Shown here piece by piece: positions 8,473 through 17,354 of a stretch of DNA of 64,000 bases; positions within the stretch are counted from its first letter, which is position 1, and the number at the start of each line of letters is the position of its first letter. Both the position numbers and the translations under genes were made by a program. The notes under the pieces are model-generated. The model saw only the letters and a list, made by a program, of their open reading frames with translations. It did not search any database and was not told the origin of the DNA. Source of the DNA: Rhizobium sp. P38BS-XIX (GTDB taxonomy: Bacteria > Pseudomonadota > Alphaproteobacteria > Rhizobiales > Rhizobiaceae); assembly GCF_012641435.1 (NCBI RefSeq), contig NZ_JABAIJ010000008.1, positions 62,001-126,000 of the forward strand, in the 5' to 3' direction.

Positions 8473-9198
8473 TCAAGATTTGGATGCGTTGCTGACGTGC
8501 GGCCCCAGGCTGCCTTCGAAGAGCTCGGGCTTGTTATTGGCGAGGCGCTCGATCGTCAGAAACACGGATTGCAGATGTTCGCGCATGGCGGTTTCAGCGC
8601 CGGTTGCATCGCCTTCGATGACGCGCTTGACGATGAGTTCGTGCTGTTCGAAAATCCGGTTCAGCCAGTCTCCGCTCTCCAGCGACAGGTAGCGAACGCG
8701 ATCGAGCTGCGCCTTCACGCCCTGGATCAGTTCCCAGATCGACGGATAGCCTGCGACACCGATCAGATAGGTATGCATTTTGTCGTCAGCGTCGAAGAAG
8801 CGCTGCAGATCGCTGTCGCGAATAGCGCGGCGCTGCAATGTCAGGAAATCTTCCAGATCGTCCCGAGCCCTGCCGCCTGCATTTGCGGCGGCGAGCGTGA
8901 CGGTGCGGCATTCCAACGTCTCTCTGACGAATTGGCTGTCGTAGACGGCGCGCAGTTGAATCGGCGCAACGAAGGTGCCGACTTGCGGAACGATGCGAAG
9001 CAGGCCCTCGTCGGCGAGGCGGCGAAAGACTTCACGCACCGGTGTGCGGCTGACCCCGAATTGCTCCGAATACGGAACTTCCGACATGCCGGTGCCCGGC
9101 ATCAGGTCGGCAGTCAGGATCCGGTGCCTAAGCGCGTCATAGATTTCTCGGACGGCAGGCCCGGATCTGCGAGCGGCATTCTCATTGATAAGGGCCAT
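8473..9198 (-). CDS. GntR-family regulator, FadR subfamily (FCD sensor domain)
   Basis: 241 aa. Residues about 12-75 form the winged helix (SEVPYSEQFGVSRTPVREVFRRL) and about 85-225 the all-helical FCD effector domain, with His/Asp residues that usually hold a metal and a carboxylate ligand. It is the first gene of the uxu operon, 23 bp before the binding-protein gene, so it probably represses its own operon and responds to a sugar-acid intermediate, like UxuR or ExuR. The start has a good GGAGAG site, and an imperfect palindrome TTGTATACTA at 9212-9221 lies just upstream. Confidence 0.88.
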   Translation of the reverse strand: MALINENAARRSGPAVREIYDALRHRILTADLMPGTGMSEVPYSEQFGVSRTPVREVFRRLADEGLLRIVPQVGTFVAPIQLRAVYDSQFVRETLECRTVTLAAANAGGRARDDLEDFLTLQRRAIRDSDLQRFFDADDKMHTYLIGVAGYPSIWELIQGVKAQLDRVRYLSLESGDWLNRIFEQHELIVKRVIEGDATGAETAMREHLQSVFLTIERLANNKPELFEGSLGPHVSNASKS

Positions 9199-9211
9199 TT
9201 CGTCTCTCCTC

Positions 9212-9221
9212 TTGTATACTA
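9212..9221. promoter_or_regulatory. Candidate GntR operator upstream of the uxu operon
   Basis: The imperfect palindrome TTGTATACTA, with GTATAC as a perfect core, sits 14 bp before the GntR start codon. FadR-type GntR proteins bind short GT/AC palindromes of this general kind. This could be the autoregulatory operator. Confidence 0.35.
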
Positions 9222-9448
9222 GTAACCAAGATGGCCTGAGCTGTCAATCCCGACCGTTTGTCCGTCGGCGCAGCGACGCAAGACGGTAGCGAGCGAGGAG
9301 GTGCGGAGCAGGAGGTAAGCGTTCCGCCTAGTTTTTGGCAGAAAAGGTGATCATCCGGGATCTGTCCTGGAATTGGTGTGTGGCCGCATAGCCGTTCCGG
9401 CGGTGCGCTTGGGCGGCTATTTGATCGCCGGTCGTGTCGATGTCGCCT

Positions 9449-10315
9449 CTATTCCTTTGGTAGCGAGAAGTGCGACGCGTCGAATTTGATTGCCGCCGAA
9501 GGTGACAGTTTCCATTGTGCAGCCGCTGTAGTGTTGCCGCCTTCCAGGCTTCGCATGGTCGCCCAGCCGGTTTTCCCGAACCCCGGCGAGGTTTTTTCAA
9601 GCCCGATTGTCTTCTGATAGGTCTCGAGAGCGGACTTGGCGTCATCCCCAATGGCTGCGTAGTTAGCGGTATCGATCTGCCCGACGTTTAGGGCCTCGGG
9701 TTCGATTTTGTTCGCCTTCGCGATACCGCTCAACGTTGCCTGCACGGAAAGTGCGGCAAAGACATCGGCATCGCGGCTGTTTCCGGCCTTTCTCAGCTGC
9801 GCGGAAATTTCACTCCCTGCGATGGCGACTGTCCCGTAATTGCCCTGCAGAATCGCCGTCTGGAACGTCTGCGCAAAGCGCTCCCCATCACCTGGAGATG
9901 TTCCCAATGCTGCGACCCAGGCGGTGGAATTCGTCAACTGCTCAAGATTGATAGCGTCGGCAATCCCGGTTGGAATGAAGTCGTTGAACACAACTTGCGG
10001 CTCGTGGCACGAGTGGGTCGCGGTCACATCGCGGGTATGCGTGCCCCACATCGCGGCCGCCTTGTAGGAGACGCTGATATCGCATTTGGTCTCGGCAACT
10101 TCCAAGACGCCGATTTCCGGGCGCTCACCATCGATCTCTTCCCAGGAGCCGGTATCGGCGCGCCTCCAGATGCGGGCGGCCACCTTCGTGCTCCCGGTTT
10201 CAGGCGTTGATTGGGTTACGATCACCACCTTCTCCGCTGCCGCACTCACCTCCGCAGATCCCAGTATGGCCGAGGTGATGATGAGTGCGCTAAATCTCTT
10301 CGACAACGACCTCAT
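9449..10315 (-). CDS. Secreted protein of unknown function (pair member 2)
   Basis: 288 aa with an N-terminal signal peptide (residues 1-27, cleavage near VSA-AAEK). No domain recognised. The first half has two well-spaced cysteines (KCDISVS and THSCHEP) that could form one disulphide. The second half is helix-rich and ends with a segment (about 235-265) that has a faint peptidoglycan-binding-like look: AALETYQKTIG, GKTGWATM. Its start lies inside the end of the preceding membrane-protein gene (26 bp overlap), so the two are co-translated and may work together at the envelope. Confidence 0.7.
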   Translation of the reverse strand: MRSLSKRFSALIITSAILGSAEVSAAAEKVVIVTQSTPETGSTKVAARIWRRADTGSWEEIDGERPEIGVLEVAETKCDISVSYKAAAMWGTHTRDVTATHSCHEPQVVFNDFIPTGIADAINLEQLTNSTAWVAALGTSPGDGERFAQTFQTAILQGNYGTVAIAGSEISAQLRKAGNSRDADVFAALSVQATLSGIAKANKIEPEALNVGQIDTANYAAIGDDAKSALETYQKTIGLEKTSPGFGKTGWATMRSLEGGNTTAAAQWKLSPSAAIKFDASHFSLPKE

Positions 10316-11045
10316 GTGTCTTTCCCTCGATGGTCAGCTTGAGCTTGGTTTTTCCTGTACTTTGTGTGTCCGATCTTCCGAAGATCAGCAGGATAAACTG
10401 GACGAGTATCCAGAATGCGATCACCGCGACGAGCAGTACAATTCCAAGTGCGAGAAGGGTGATGTAATTCTCGAATACGAATGCCTGTACTCTGATCGAA
10501 ATGTCGCGCCATGAGTGCCAATTGATCGGCTTATCCTCGATAAGCAGTATCTCGAGATCTGATTGCGTGCCTTTAACGGGATCATAGTCGACGTTATAGA
10601 TGAGCCTGATCGGCACCGATTTATCGACGACACCTATTCGATAGCCGGCCTCTCCTCTCGGCGGAAGAAGCGCAGGGAACCCCACCGAGTTGTCATCCAG
10701 GACGGTCGGATTTTCTGCGAGGCGTATGCTTCCAGCGCTGACATATTGTGCCTGGGATTGGATTGTCGGCAGCTTCACCAGACAACCCGGCTGCCCAGCC
10801 GGTGGAACGCAGCTCATCCGGAAATTGCCCGCATTCACCGAGCCGGTGAGAGATTTGTTCGCGAGGAAGACGGTCTTGGTTGCGACCGGTCCGTCACTGC
10901 CATCTTCGAAGCGATACTCGATTATTCGCAGTTTCGCCGCGTGGTCGATCGCGGAGTTAAACATCCAGCCCGCGCCGGTTAATAAGAGTACCAGAAGGTA
11001 CGGCGCCGCGGAGTCCTTGAAGATATTCCCCACTATGTCCCCCAT
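10290..11045 (-). CDS. Membrane protein of unknown function with periplasmic domain (pair member 1)
   Basis: 251 aa from ATG at 11045 (a TTG one codon earlier is possible). One hydrophobic segment near the N-terminus (about 14-30) and a second near residues 190-220 leave a domain of about 150 residues between them, probably periplasmic. It contains one close cysteine pair (SCVPPAGQPGC). A short charged cytoplasmic tail follows. It overlaps the next gene, so they form a two-gene unit. No family was recognised. Confidence 0.65.
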   Translation of the reverse strand: MGDIVGNIFKDSAAPYLLVLLLTGAGWMFNSAIDHAAKLRIIEYRFEDGSDGPVATKTVFLANKSLTGSVNAGNFRMSCVPPAGQPGCLVKLPTIQSQAQYVSAGSIRLAENPTVLDDNSVGFPALLPPRGEAGYRIGVVDKSVPIRLIYNVDYDPVKGTQSDLEILLIEDKPINWHSWRDISIRVQAFVFENYITLLALGIVLLVAVIAFWILVQFILLIFGRSDTQSTGKTKLKLTIEGKTHEVVVEEI

Positions 11046-11534
11046 CAACGAAGATCAACAACAGATCCGTGCAGATAAAAGTTACATCTCGGGTTCAGTG
11101 GTCGCCTTCAAATTTCCCGACACACCAAATGCGCGAGCTGGCAGACATTATTTGAGACACTTTAACCTGTAAGGTCGCGATGGCAATATGTCTTGAAACG
11201 AACGGCGATGTGCTGTCCTGGAAAAGCAGCGGTATCCGTTTCTTTCATACTCTTTCCAGGTATCAGTTTTGCATAATGCCTGGCACGTTCATCAGAGAAT
11301 AGCGGATTTTGGACGGCGGCCGCGCGGCCCGTGGAGAACGATGGCGCTGTGCCTGACGGCGTAAGCGCATGGCGGCCTGTCCGGATGAATAAAAATCCGT
11401 TGCGAGAATATTATTCTAAAATCGCTTCCGAAATTAGCCGTTTTGTATAGGCTAATGATCGACTCGGTCGCGCTGCTCCTTGCCAGGAAATAACGTTAGG
11501 CCGATCAGACAAAATCCCGCGAAGAAAAGCCGAC
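11046..11534. other. Intergenic region between divergent genes
   Basis: About 490 bp between the membrane-protein gene (minus) and the MFS gene (plus). No convincing gene is seen on either strand. A G+C-rich palindrome GGCCGCGCGGCC is at 11318-11329, and the last 130 bp are A+T rich, as expected for the MFS promoter. Confidence 0.5.
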
Positions 11535-13163
11535 ATGCCCAAAAGAATCTCTCCGCTCGTCGCTTTCCAGTCAAAGACCTTCCGCCTGCTCTGGTCAGCA
11601 ACGCTTGTCTCGAATCTTGGTGGATTGGTGGAGGGTGTCGGCGCTGCCTGGCTGATGACCAGCCTCGCCACGTCCCACGGCATGGTGGCGCTGGTTCAAT
11701 CGTCCACCACTTTGCCGGTCATGATTTTCTCGCTGGCGGCCGGCGCGCTGGCGGACAATTATGATCGACGACGGATCATGCTGATCGCGCAGATGCTGAT
11801 GCTGTGCGTATCCGCAACGCTGGCCGTGCTTTCCTACAGCCATGCTTTGACTCCGTGGCTGCTTCTCTGCTTCACCTTCCTGATCGGCTGCGGCGGCGCG
11901 CTGCACAACCCGTCATGGCAGGCATCCATGGGGGATGTGGTTCCGCGCGAGCATCTGCCCGGGGCCGTGGCTCTCAACAGCATGAGCTACAATCTGATGC
12001 GCAGCATCGGGCCGGCGATCGGCGGCATTATCGTAGCGGCAGCGGGGGCAGCCTTTGCGTTCCTGTTCAACGTCTTCTGCTACTTCGCTCTGATTTTCGC
12101 GCTCTTGCGCTGGAAGACGGCTCCCTCCCGCAATACGCTTCCGCGCGAGCCTTTTGCGAGCGCAATGTCGGCGGGGTTTCGCTATGTCTTGATGTCGCCG
12201 AACCTGCTCAAGGTCATGTGCCGCGGTTTCGCCTTTGGCCTGTCGGCTATCGTCATTCTGGCGCTGCTCCCGCTGGTTGCGCGCGACCATGTTCACGGAA
12301 ACGCGATCACCTACGGGATCATGCTCGGCTTCTTCGGCTTCGGCGCCATCTGTGGCGCGCTCCTGATTGCCCGGATTCGCGATCTCCTCAGCAACGAGTG
12401 GGTCATTCGCGGCGCGTTCTTCACGCTCGCCCTCAGCTGTTTCTTCCTGGCGCTCAGCCATCAATTATGGTTAAGCTGCCTGCTGCTGATGCCGGCGGGC
12501 GTGGCCTGGGTGCAGGCCTTTTCGCTGTTCAATGTCACCGTGCAGCTTTCCACACCGCGCTGGGTGGTGGGGCGCGCGCTATCGCTTTACCAAATGGCGA
12601 CTTTCGGGGGAATGGCAGCGGGAAGCTGGCTCTGGGGCGAATTGGCGGACCAGCATGGCGTCACGGGCGCACTGTTTATTGCCAGCGCGGCATTGGTGGT
12701 CGGAGGATTGCTGGGTGTCCTCCTGCGCCAACCGGATTTTGAATCGCTCAATCTCGATCCTGCGAACAGCTTCAGCGAGCCGCAATTGCAGCTTGACCTG
12801 CGCTCCAGGAGCGGCCCGATCCTTGTCATGGTCGACTACAATATCGATCAGGAGAGTATACCGGAATTTCTCGAGGTGATGACAGCCTGGCGCAGAATGA
12901 GAATCCGGGATGGCGCCAAGCAATGGTCGTTGCTGCGGGACTTGGAAAAGCCGAATGTGTGGACCGAAAGCTATCATCTGCCGACGTGGATCGACTACGT
13001 TCGCCACAATCAACGTCAGACACACGCGGACGCGGAGATTTCGGAGCGTTTGCATGAGCTGCATCGAGGCGAACAACCGCCGGTGATCCATCACATGATC
13101 GAAAGGCAGACTGTGCCACGCCGCGACGACATGCCTCTGAAGCCATATCTTGATGCGACGTAA
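11535..13163 (+). CDS. MFS exporter (EntS/MFS_3 type) with C-terminal cytosolic extension
   Basis: 542 aa. Residues about 15-400 hold the twelve membrane segments of an MFS drug or siderophore exporter, with the MFS loop between helices 2 and 3 (LADNYDRRRIML). The last about 130 residues, from ILVMVDYNIDQ onward, are soluble and look like a small ferredoxin-like ABM-type domain (EFLEVMTAWRRMRIRDGA, then ESYHLPTWIDYVRH). This extension is common in this subgroup. Likely a proton-driven efflux pump; the substrate is unknown. Apparently monocistronic. Confidence 0.85.
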   Translation: MPKRISPLVAFQSKTFRLLWSATLVSNLGGLVEGVGAAWLMTSLATSHGMVALVQSSTTLPVMIFSLAAGALADNYDRRRIMLIAQMLMLCVSATLAVLSYSHALTPWLLLCFTFLIGCGGALHNPSWQASMGDVVPREHLPGAVALNSMSYNLMRSIGPAIGGIIVAAAGAAFAFLFNVFCYFALIFALLRWKTAPSRNTLPREPFASAMSAGFRYVLMSPNLLKVMCRGFAFGLSAIVILALLPLVARDHVHGNAITYGIMLGFFGFGAICGALLIARIRDLLSNEWVIRGAFFTLALSCFFLALSHQLWLSCLLLMPAGVAWVQAFSLFNVTVQLSTPRWVVGRALSLYQMATFGGMAAGSWLWGELADQHGVTGALFIASAALVVGGLLGVLLRQPDFESLNLDPANSFSEPQLQLDLRSRSGPILVMVDYNIDQESIPEFLEVMTAWRRMRIRDGAKQWSLLRDLEKPNVWTESYHLPTWIDYVRHNQRQTHADAEISERLHELHRGEQPPVIHHMIERQTVPRRDDMPLKPYLDAT

Positions 13164-13239
13164 CGCGACGGTCGCGCAAGGCTTTTTGAAGAGCCATCAC
13201 CTCATCCAGTAGGCGAAATATTGCTTACAAAATGCGAAA

Positions 13240-13265
13240 TCGCGGCCGGAACGATCCGGCCGCGA
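13240..13265 (-). terminator. Probable terminator between convergent genes
   Basis: A perfect 11-bp stem (TCGCGGCCGGA / TCCGGCCGCGA) with a 4-nt loop lies between the ends of the MFS gene and the aldo-keto reductase gene. On the minus strand it is followed by a T-rich stretch (TTTCGCATTTTG), so it best serves the aldo-keto reductase message and may work both ways. Confidence 0.6.
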
Positions 13266-13291
13266 CAGGGCTTGTTCAAGCGTCAATCTGA

Positions 13292-14221
13292 TCAGGGTAG
13301 GGCGTGGCCTGCTGCTCTGAACAGGCGATACCACTCCTCTCGCGTGAGCGAGACGGATGAGCCCGCGGCGGCTTCAATCACGCGCTCCGGCTTTGTGGTG
13401 CCGAGAACAACCTGGATCTTAGCGGGGTGGCGGGTGATCCAGGCGACTGCGATGCCGGTCGCGGTCACGCCATAGGCGGCGGCGAGCTCGTCGATTGCAT
13501 CGTTCAACTCGGCAAAATTCTCCCGATCACCGAGGAAGACGCCGTCGAAGAAGCCTTTCTGGAAAGGCGACCAGGCTTGCAGCGTCATGCCGTGGATGCG
13601 GGAGTAATCGAGGAGGCCGTTGTCACGATCGACGGACTGTTCAAGGCCGGCCATATTGGCTGCAATGCCGGCCGCGATCAGCGGTGCGTGGGTGATGCTG
13701 AGCTGGACCTGATTGATGAGGAGTGGTTGCTGAACTGCCGTCTTCAGCAACTGGATCTGCCCGGGCGTATGATTGGAGACGCCGAAATGCCGCACCTTGC
13801 CGGAGGATTGAAGCGTGTCGAAAGCGGATGCAACTTCCTCCGGTTCGACCAGCGTGTCAGGGCGGTGGAGCAGAAGCACGTCGAGATAATCGACCTTGAG
13901 GGCCGCAAGCGATTGATCGACGGAGGCCAGGATGTGCTCCTTGGAGAAATCGAAAAATCCTTTTCGGATGCCGACCTTGCTCTGGAGGATGATTTTCTCG
14001 CGCTCTGTGGCATTGAGCGAAATCGCTTCGCCGAAACGGGCTTCACAGCGGTGCGGCGCACCTCCGTAAATATCCGCATGGTCGAAAAACGTTACGCCTG
14101 CATCCCGTGCACTGCCGAACAGCCGCTGGATTTCGTCATTGCCCATGTTGGCGATGCGCATCATGCCAAGGATGATGCTCGACATATCCTGGTCGGTCTG
14201 CGGAAATCTATATAACTTCAT
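13292..14221 (-). CDS. Aldo-keto reductase family oxidoreductase
   Basis: 309 aa from ATG at 14221 (MKLYRF), preceded by an AAGGACC site; an open frame reaches 14467 but its extra residues are unlike the family. The catalytic tetrad is visible as D47, Y52 (FDHADIYGG), K82 (LQSKVG) and H119 (LLLHRPD), and the NADPH-binding end is at VLGTTKPERVIEA. It resembles the E. coli YdhF subgroup. A cytoplasmic NADPH-dependent reductase of aldehydes or keto-sugars; the substrate is unknown. Confidence 0.88.
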   Translation of the reverse strand: MKLYRFPQTDQDMSSIILGMMRIANMGNDEIQRLFGSARDAGVTFFDHADIYGGAPHRCEARFGEAISLNATEREKIILQSKVGIRKGFFDFSKEHILASVDQSLAALKVDYLDVLLLHRPDTLVEPEEVASAFDTLQSSGKVRHFGVSNHTPGQIQLLKTAVQQPLLINQVQLSITHAPLIAAGIAANMAGLEQSVDRDNGLLDYSRIHGMTLQAWSPFQKGFFDGVFLGDRENFAELNDAIDELAAAYGVTATGIAVAWITRHPAKIQVVLGTTKPERVIEAAAGSSVSLTREEWYRLFRAAGHALP

Positions 14222-14460
14222 GATGAGGTCCTTAGCGGTATTGTGAGCGGGCAGAGGATATCGCCATCTCACGGGACGATGTTGAAGCCCTGTTATCGAT
14301 GGCGTGGCTCGAGATTGTTCCTTTTCTCTCAACCGCACGTCCGTGGCAATACGAGATCGCTTCGAGACCCATCGATCCTGCCATCGACGGTGATCCACAG
14401 CAGAAGAGCCGGATTCGGTCGCAAAAATCATTGCCGTGTTATATGTCTCGCTCTGCTGGC

Positions 14461-14833
14461 GGATCAAAAGGCGTTATCGAGCGGGTTGCGGGAGTAGGAA
14501 CGTTCATCTCTCAACCCAAGGCGTCATCGACCTTCGTCTTGTTGCACAATATTGCCGACCCGGACCGAGCACGAAATCCAGGCCGATCTTCCAACGGCAA
14601 CAGAAGAATTCGGTATTCAATACGGCGCACCGGTCTTTCATTCGGTGATGGTTCACTTGGAAGGTTTTCTTGCGATACAGTTTGAGGAGCGCTTCGTTCA
14701 TCCGAAGGCCGATCCCGAATACAACCGTTTTTACAAGCGCTCTTTGGTCAATGACATCTCGGCTTCAATCGTCCGGTTCGTCTCTCCCGCCAGCCGTTTT
14801 CATTTGGATGCGGGGCAATCTTTCGGCCTGTGA
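14461..14833 (+). pseudogene. Remnant of a HutC-type GntR regulator
   Basis: Two adjacent frames carry pieces of one protein. Frame one (from about 14461) reads VIERVAGVGTFISQPKA then LLHNIAD, the end of a GntR winged helix and the linker of HutC-like proteins. After a frameshift near 14560-14610, frame two reads FGIQYGAPVFHSVMVHLEG and IQFEERFVHPKADPEYN, the core of a UTRA ligand domain. The first part of the DNA-binding domain and the end of the UTRA domain are absent. This is a decayed regulator and explains most of the otherwise empty 14222-14872 gap. Confidence 0.7.
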
Positions 14834-14872
14834 AAGGGAATTGAGCAAGGCCGGCCCTGACGATCGGCACCG

Positions 14873-15751
14873 TCAACGGACACTCAATATCCAATCCCTG
14901 AACGCCACGATTTTCGGTTGATTCCGCCTGTTGTCGGGGCAGACGAGATAATAGGCGAAGTCCTCCATTCGCTTCGGTGGAAACAGTTGGCTCAGGCGCC
15001 CGTCGCGCAATTCCTCCTCAACCAAAGCGGCCGGCAGCAGTCCGGCGCCCTGGCCCGCGAGAACCGCCCTCAGCAAGAGGCCGCTGTCATCGAAAGAGGG
15101 ACCCCGCACAGTGGTCCGCTCCAGGACGCCGTGCGTCTCGAACCAGAGATCCCAGGCTTTTCGCTCGGAATCGTGCACCAGCGGCCAGCGTGTCAGGTCT
15201 GACGGCTTCTCCGGTTGACCAAGATTGGCTACCAAGGCCGGCGCGGCTATGGCTATGATTTCGCCCGTCACCACATGATCGCTCTGAAGGCCGGGATAGC
15301 GTCCCATTCCATGGCGAATGGCAATGTCGACGTCGGAGCGGCTAAAGTCGACCAAGGCCGTGCTCGTGACGATCTGGAGATCGATATCCGGTTGCGCTGA
15401 CCGAAAGGATGCGAGCCTCGGGATAAGCCAAGCCGAAGCAAAGAAGGGGGTAGCGCTGATGGTCAGCAGCCGCGAATCCGCCTGCGCAACAATCCGCTCG
15501 GAGGCTTCCCCGATCTGGCGAAAGGCGTTGCGGATCGAAGGCAGGTAGTCGCGCCCCGCATCCGTCAGATAAATTCCGCGTGTCACCCGCTCGAAAAGTT
15601 TGACGTTGAGATATTCCTCCAGAACCTTGATCAGTTGGCTGACCGCTCCGGGAGTTACGCATAATTCTTCCGCCGCGCGCTTGATCGACAGATGCCGGGC
15701 CGCGGCCTCGAAGGCTTTCAACGCGTTTAATGGCGGCAACCGATTTGTCAT
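14873..15751 (-). CDS. LysR-family transcriptional regulator (GcvA-like)
   Basis: 292 aa. Residues about 5-65 are the winged helix (ALKAFEAAARHLSIKRAAEEL, VTPGAVSQLIKVLEE) and the rest is the two-lobe effector domain. The N-terminus PPLNALKAFEAAARH is typical of the GcvA subgroup. It is divergent from the amidase-MFS pair across a 182-bp A+T-rich region and is probably their activator, sensing the amide or its product. Confidence 0.9.
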   Translation of the reverse strand: MTNRLPPLNALKAFEAAARHLSIKRAAEELCVTPGAVSQLIKVLEEYLNVKLFERVTRGIYLTDAGRDYLPSIRNAFRQIGEASERIVAQADSRLLTISATPFFASAWLIPRLASFRSAQPDIDLQIVTSTALVDFSRSDVDIAIRHGMGRYPGLQSDHVVTGEIIAIAAPALVANLGQPEKPSDLTRWPLVHDSERKAWDLWFETHGVLERTTVRGPSFDDSGLLLRAVLAGQGAGLLPAALVEEELRDGRLSQLFPPKRMEDFAYYLVCPDNRRNQPKIVAFRDWILSVR

Positions 15752-15933
15752 GACTAAGAAAATCTATTGTATACGGATCAAATCTTCTGCTTTGCAGATT
15801 GCGATAATTTAACATAAATCAATGATCGGATGAGTGTCAAACTCGCCATCATTCTCGGTCATGCAGCAAAATTTCTAATGTATGTTTCCAGCATTCCTGA
15901 AAGCGTGTGTATGGCTGAAAGGACCTTGTGCCA

Positions 15934-17349
15934 ATGTCTGCCAATTTGGAATTCCATGATATCACGGAGATCAGCGAGCTGATTGGCCGCCGGGCGCTGA
16001 GCTCCCGGGAGGTCACCGAGATGCTGCTGGAGCGCATAGAATGCGTGGACGGTTCCTTGCGTTCATATGCTTGCGTCCTTGCGAATGACGCGCTTCGTCA
16101 AGCCGAGAAAGCGGATCGGGAGATCGAATCTGGATTGCATCGCGGTCCGCTCCACGGGGTGCCTGTTGCGGTGAAAGATCTCTGCTGGATCGAAGGGCTC
16201 GCGACCCCCGCTGGCTCCACCGTCCATCGGCATTTTGTGCCGCCGCGCGATGCGACTGTCGTCCGCAGATTGACCGAAACCGGTGCGGTGCTGATCGGCA
16301 AAACCCAGCTGACGGAGGGCGCCTATTCGGACTACCACCCATCCATACCGCCTGTCACCAATCCCTGGAATAGCGATTATTGGGCAGGCATTTCCTCAAG
16401 CGGCTCCGCAGTCGCGGTCGCGGCGGGCTTATGTTTCGGTTCGATTGCCTCCGATACCGGTGGGTCCATTCGTTGGCCCGCTGCTGCCAATGGTGTCACC
16501 GGTCTCAAGCCAACATGGGGTCGTGTGAGCCGCCAGGGAATCTTCGATCTGGCACCCTCGCTCGACCACATCGGACCTATCGCACGCAATGTTGCCGACG
16601 TCGCTGCCATTCTGGCGGCGATAGCCGGACACGACATTGACGATCCGACAACAAGCATCCGCGCCACCGCCGATTATAAGGCCGATACGATAGCCGCGGT
16701 AAGTGGCAAGCGAATAGGCATCGATCGACGCTGGAATGGCGAGGATGTCGATCCGGAAACGCAGGCGGCGCTTGTCGAAGCGTATGCCGTCTTCTCCGAG
16801 CTTGGCGTAGAGATCGTGGACGTTTCATTTCCGGATGTCAGCCAGATCATCGCAGACTGGACACCCAATTGCGCCGTCGAGGCAGCCGTCGCTCATCGGA
16901 TGGCCTATGCCGAACATGGGGATCAATACGGACCGATCCTGTCCTCGGTTATCGAAGCCGGGAAGATGATCTCGGGGACGGCCTATCAGGAAATCCTTCT
17001 GCGCCGGGCAGCGTTTCGCGGCAGGGTCGAGGCTTTGCTTTTGTCAGTCGACGCCATTCTAACGCCGGTTCATCCCTTTGCACCGCTTTCGATCGAGACG
17101 ATCGCAACGCTTGGCGAGCAGCCGGACCTCATTGCCAAGTTGCAGCGCTACACGTGCCCCTTCAACATGAGTGGCCATCCGACCCTGACGTTTCCGGCCG
17201 GAGTGGCCGCCAACGGCATGCCGATCGGGTTACAGTTGATTGCAGTAGAATTCGACGAGAGCTCACTTTTTTCCCTTGGCGCTGCATTTCAAAGAGCTAC
17301 GACATGGCATCGGCGCCACCCGCACGTCGAAAGCTCTTCTGACAGGTGA
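15934..17349 (+). CDS. Amidase (amidase-signature family)
   Basis: 471 aa. It has the Ser-cisSer-Lys triad of this family: Lys in VAVKDLCW, the Gly/Ser-rich segment SSSGSAVAVAAG with the cis-Ser, and the nucleophile Ser in SDTGGSIRWPA. It hydrolyses an amide to acid plus ammonia or amine in the cytoplasm. An AAAGGA site lies before it; a GTG two codons upstream is an alternative start. It overlaps the MFS gene region at its 3' end, giving a transport-and-hydrolysis pair controlled by the divergent LysR regulator. Confidence 0.9.
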   Translation: MSANLEFHDITEISELIGRRALSSREVTEMLLERIECVDGSLRSYACVLANDALRQAEKADREIESGLHRGPLHGVPVAVKDLCWIEGLATPAGSTVHRHFVPPRDATVVRRLTETGAVLIGKTQLTEGAYSDYHPSIPPVTNPWNSDYWAGISSSGSAVAVAAGLCFGSIASDTGGSIRWPAAANGVTGLKPTWGRVSRQGIFDLAPSLDHIGPIARNVADVAAILAAIAGHDIDDPTTSIRATADYKADTIAAVSGKRIGIDRRWNGEDVDPETQAALVEAYAVFSELGVEIVDVSFPDVSQIIADWTPNCAVEAAVAHRMAYAEHGDQYGPILSSVIEAGKMISGTAYQEILLRRAAFRGRVEALLLSVDAILTPVHPFAPLSIETIATLGEQPDLIAKLQRYTCPFNMSGHPTLTFPAGVAANGMPIGLQLIAVEFDESSLFSLGAAFQRATTWHRRHPHVESSSDR

Positions 17350-17354
17350 CAACC

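Noticed and set aside
11318..11329. GGCCGCGCGGCC palindrome
   Set aside because: Perfect but short and purely G+C; no T-run, promoter or repeat partner, so it may be chance in a G+C-rich stretch.
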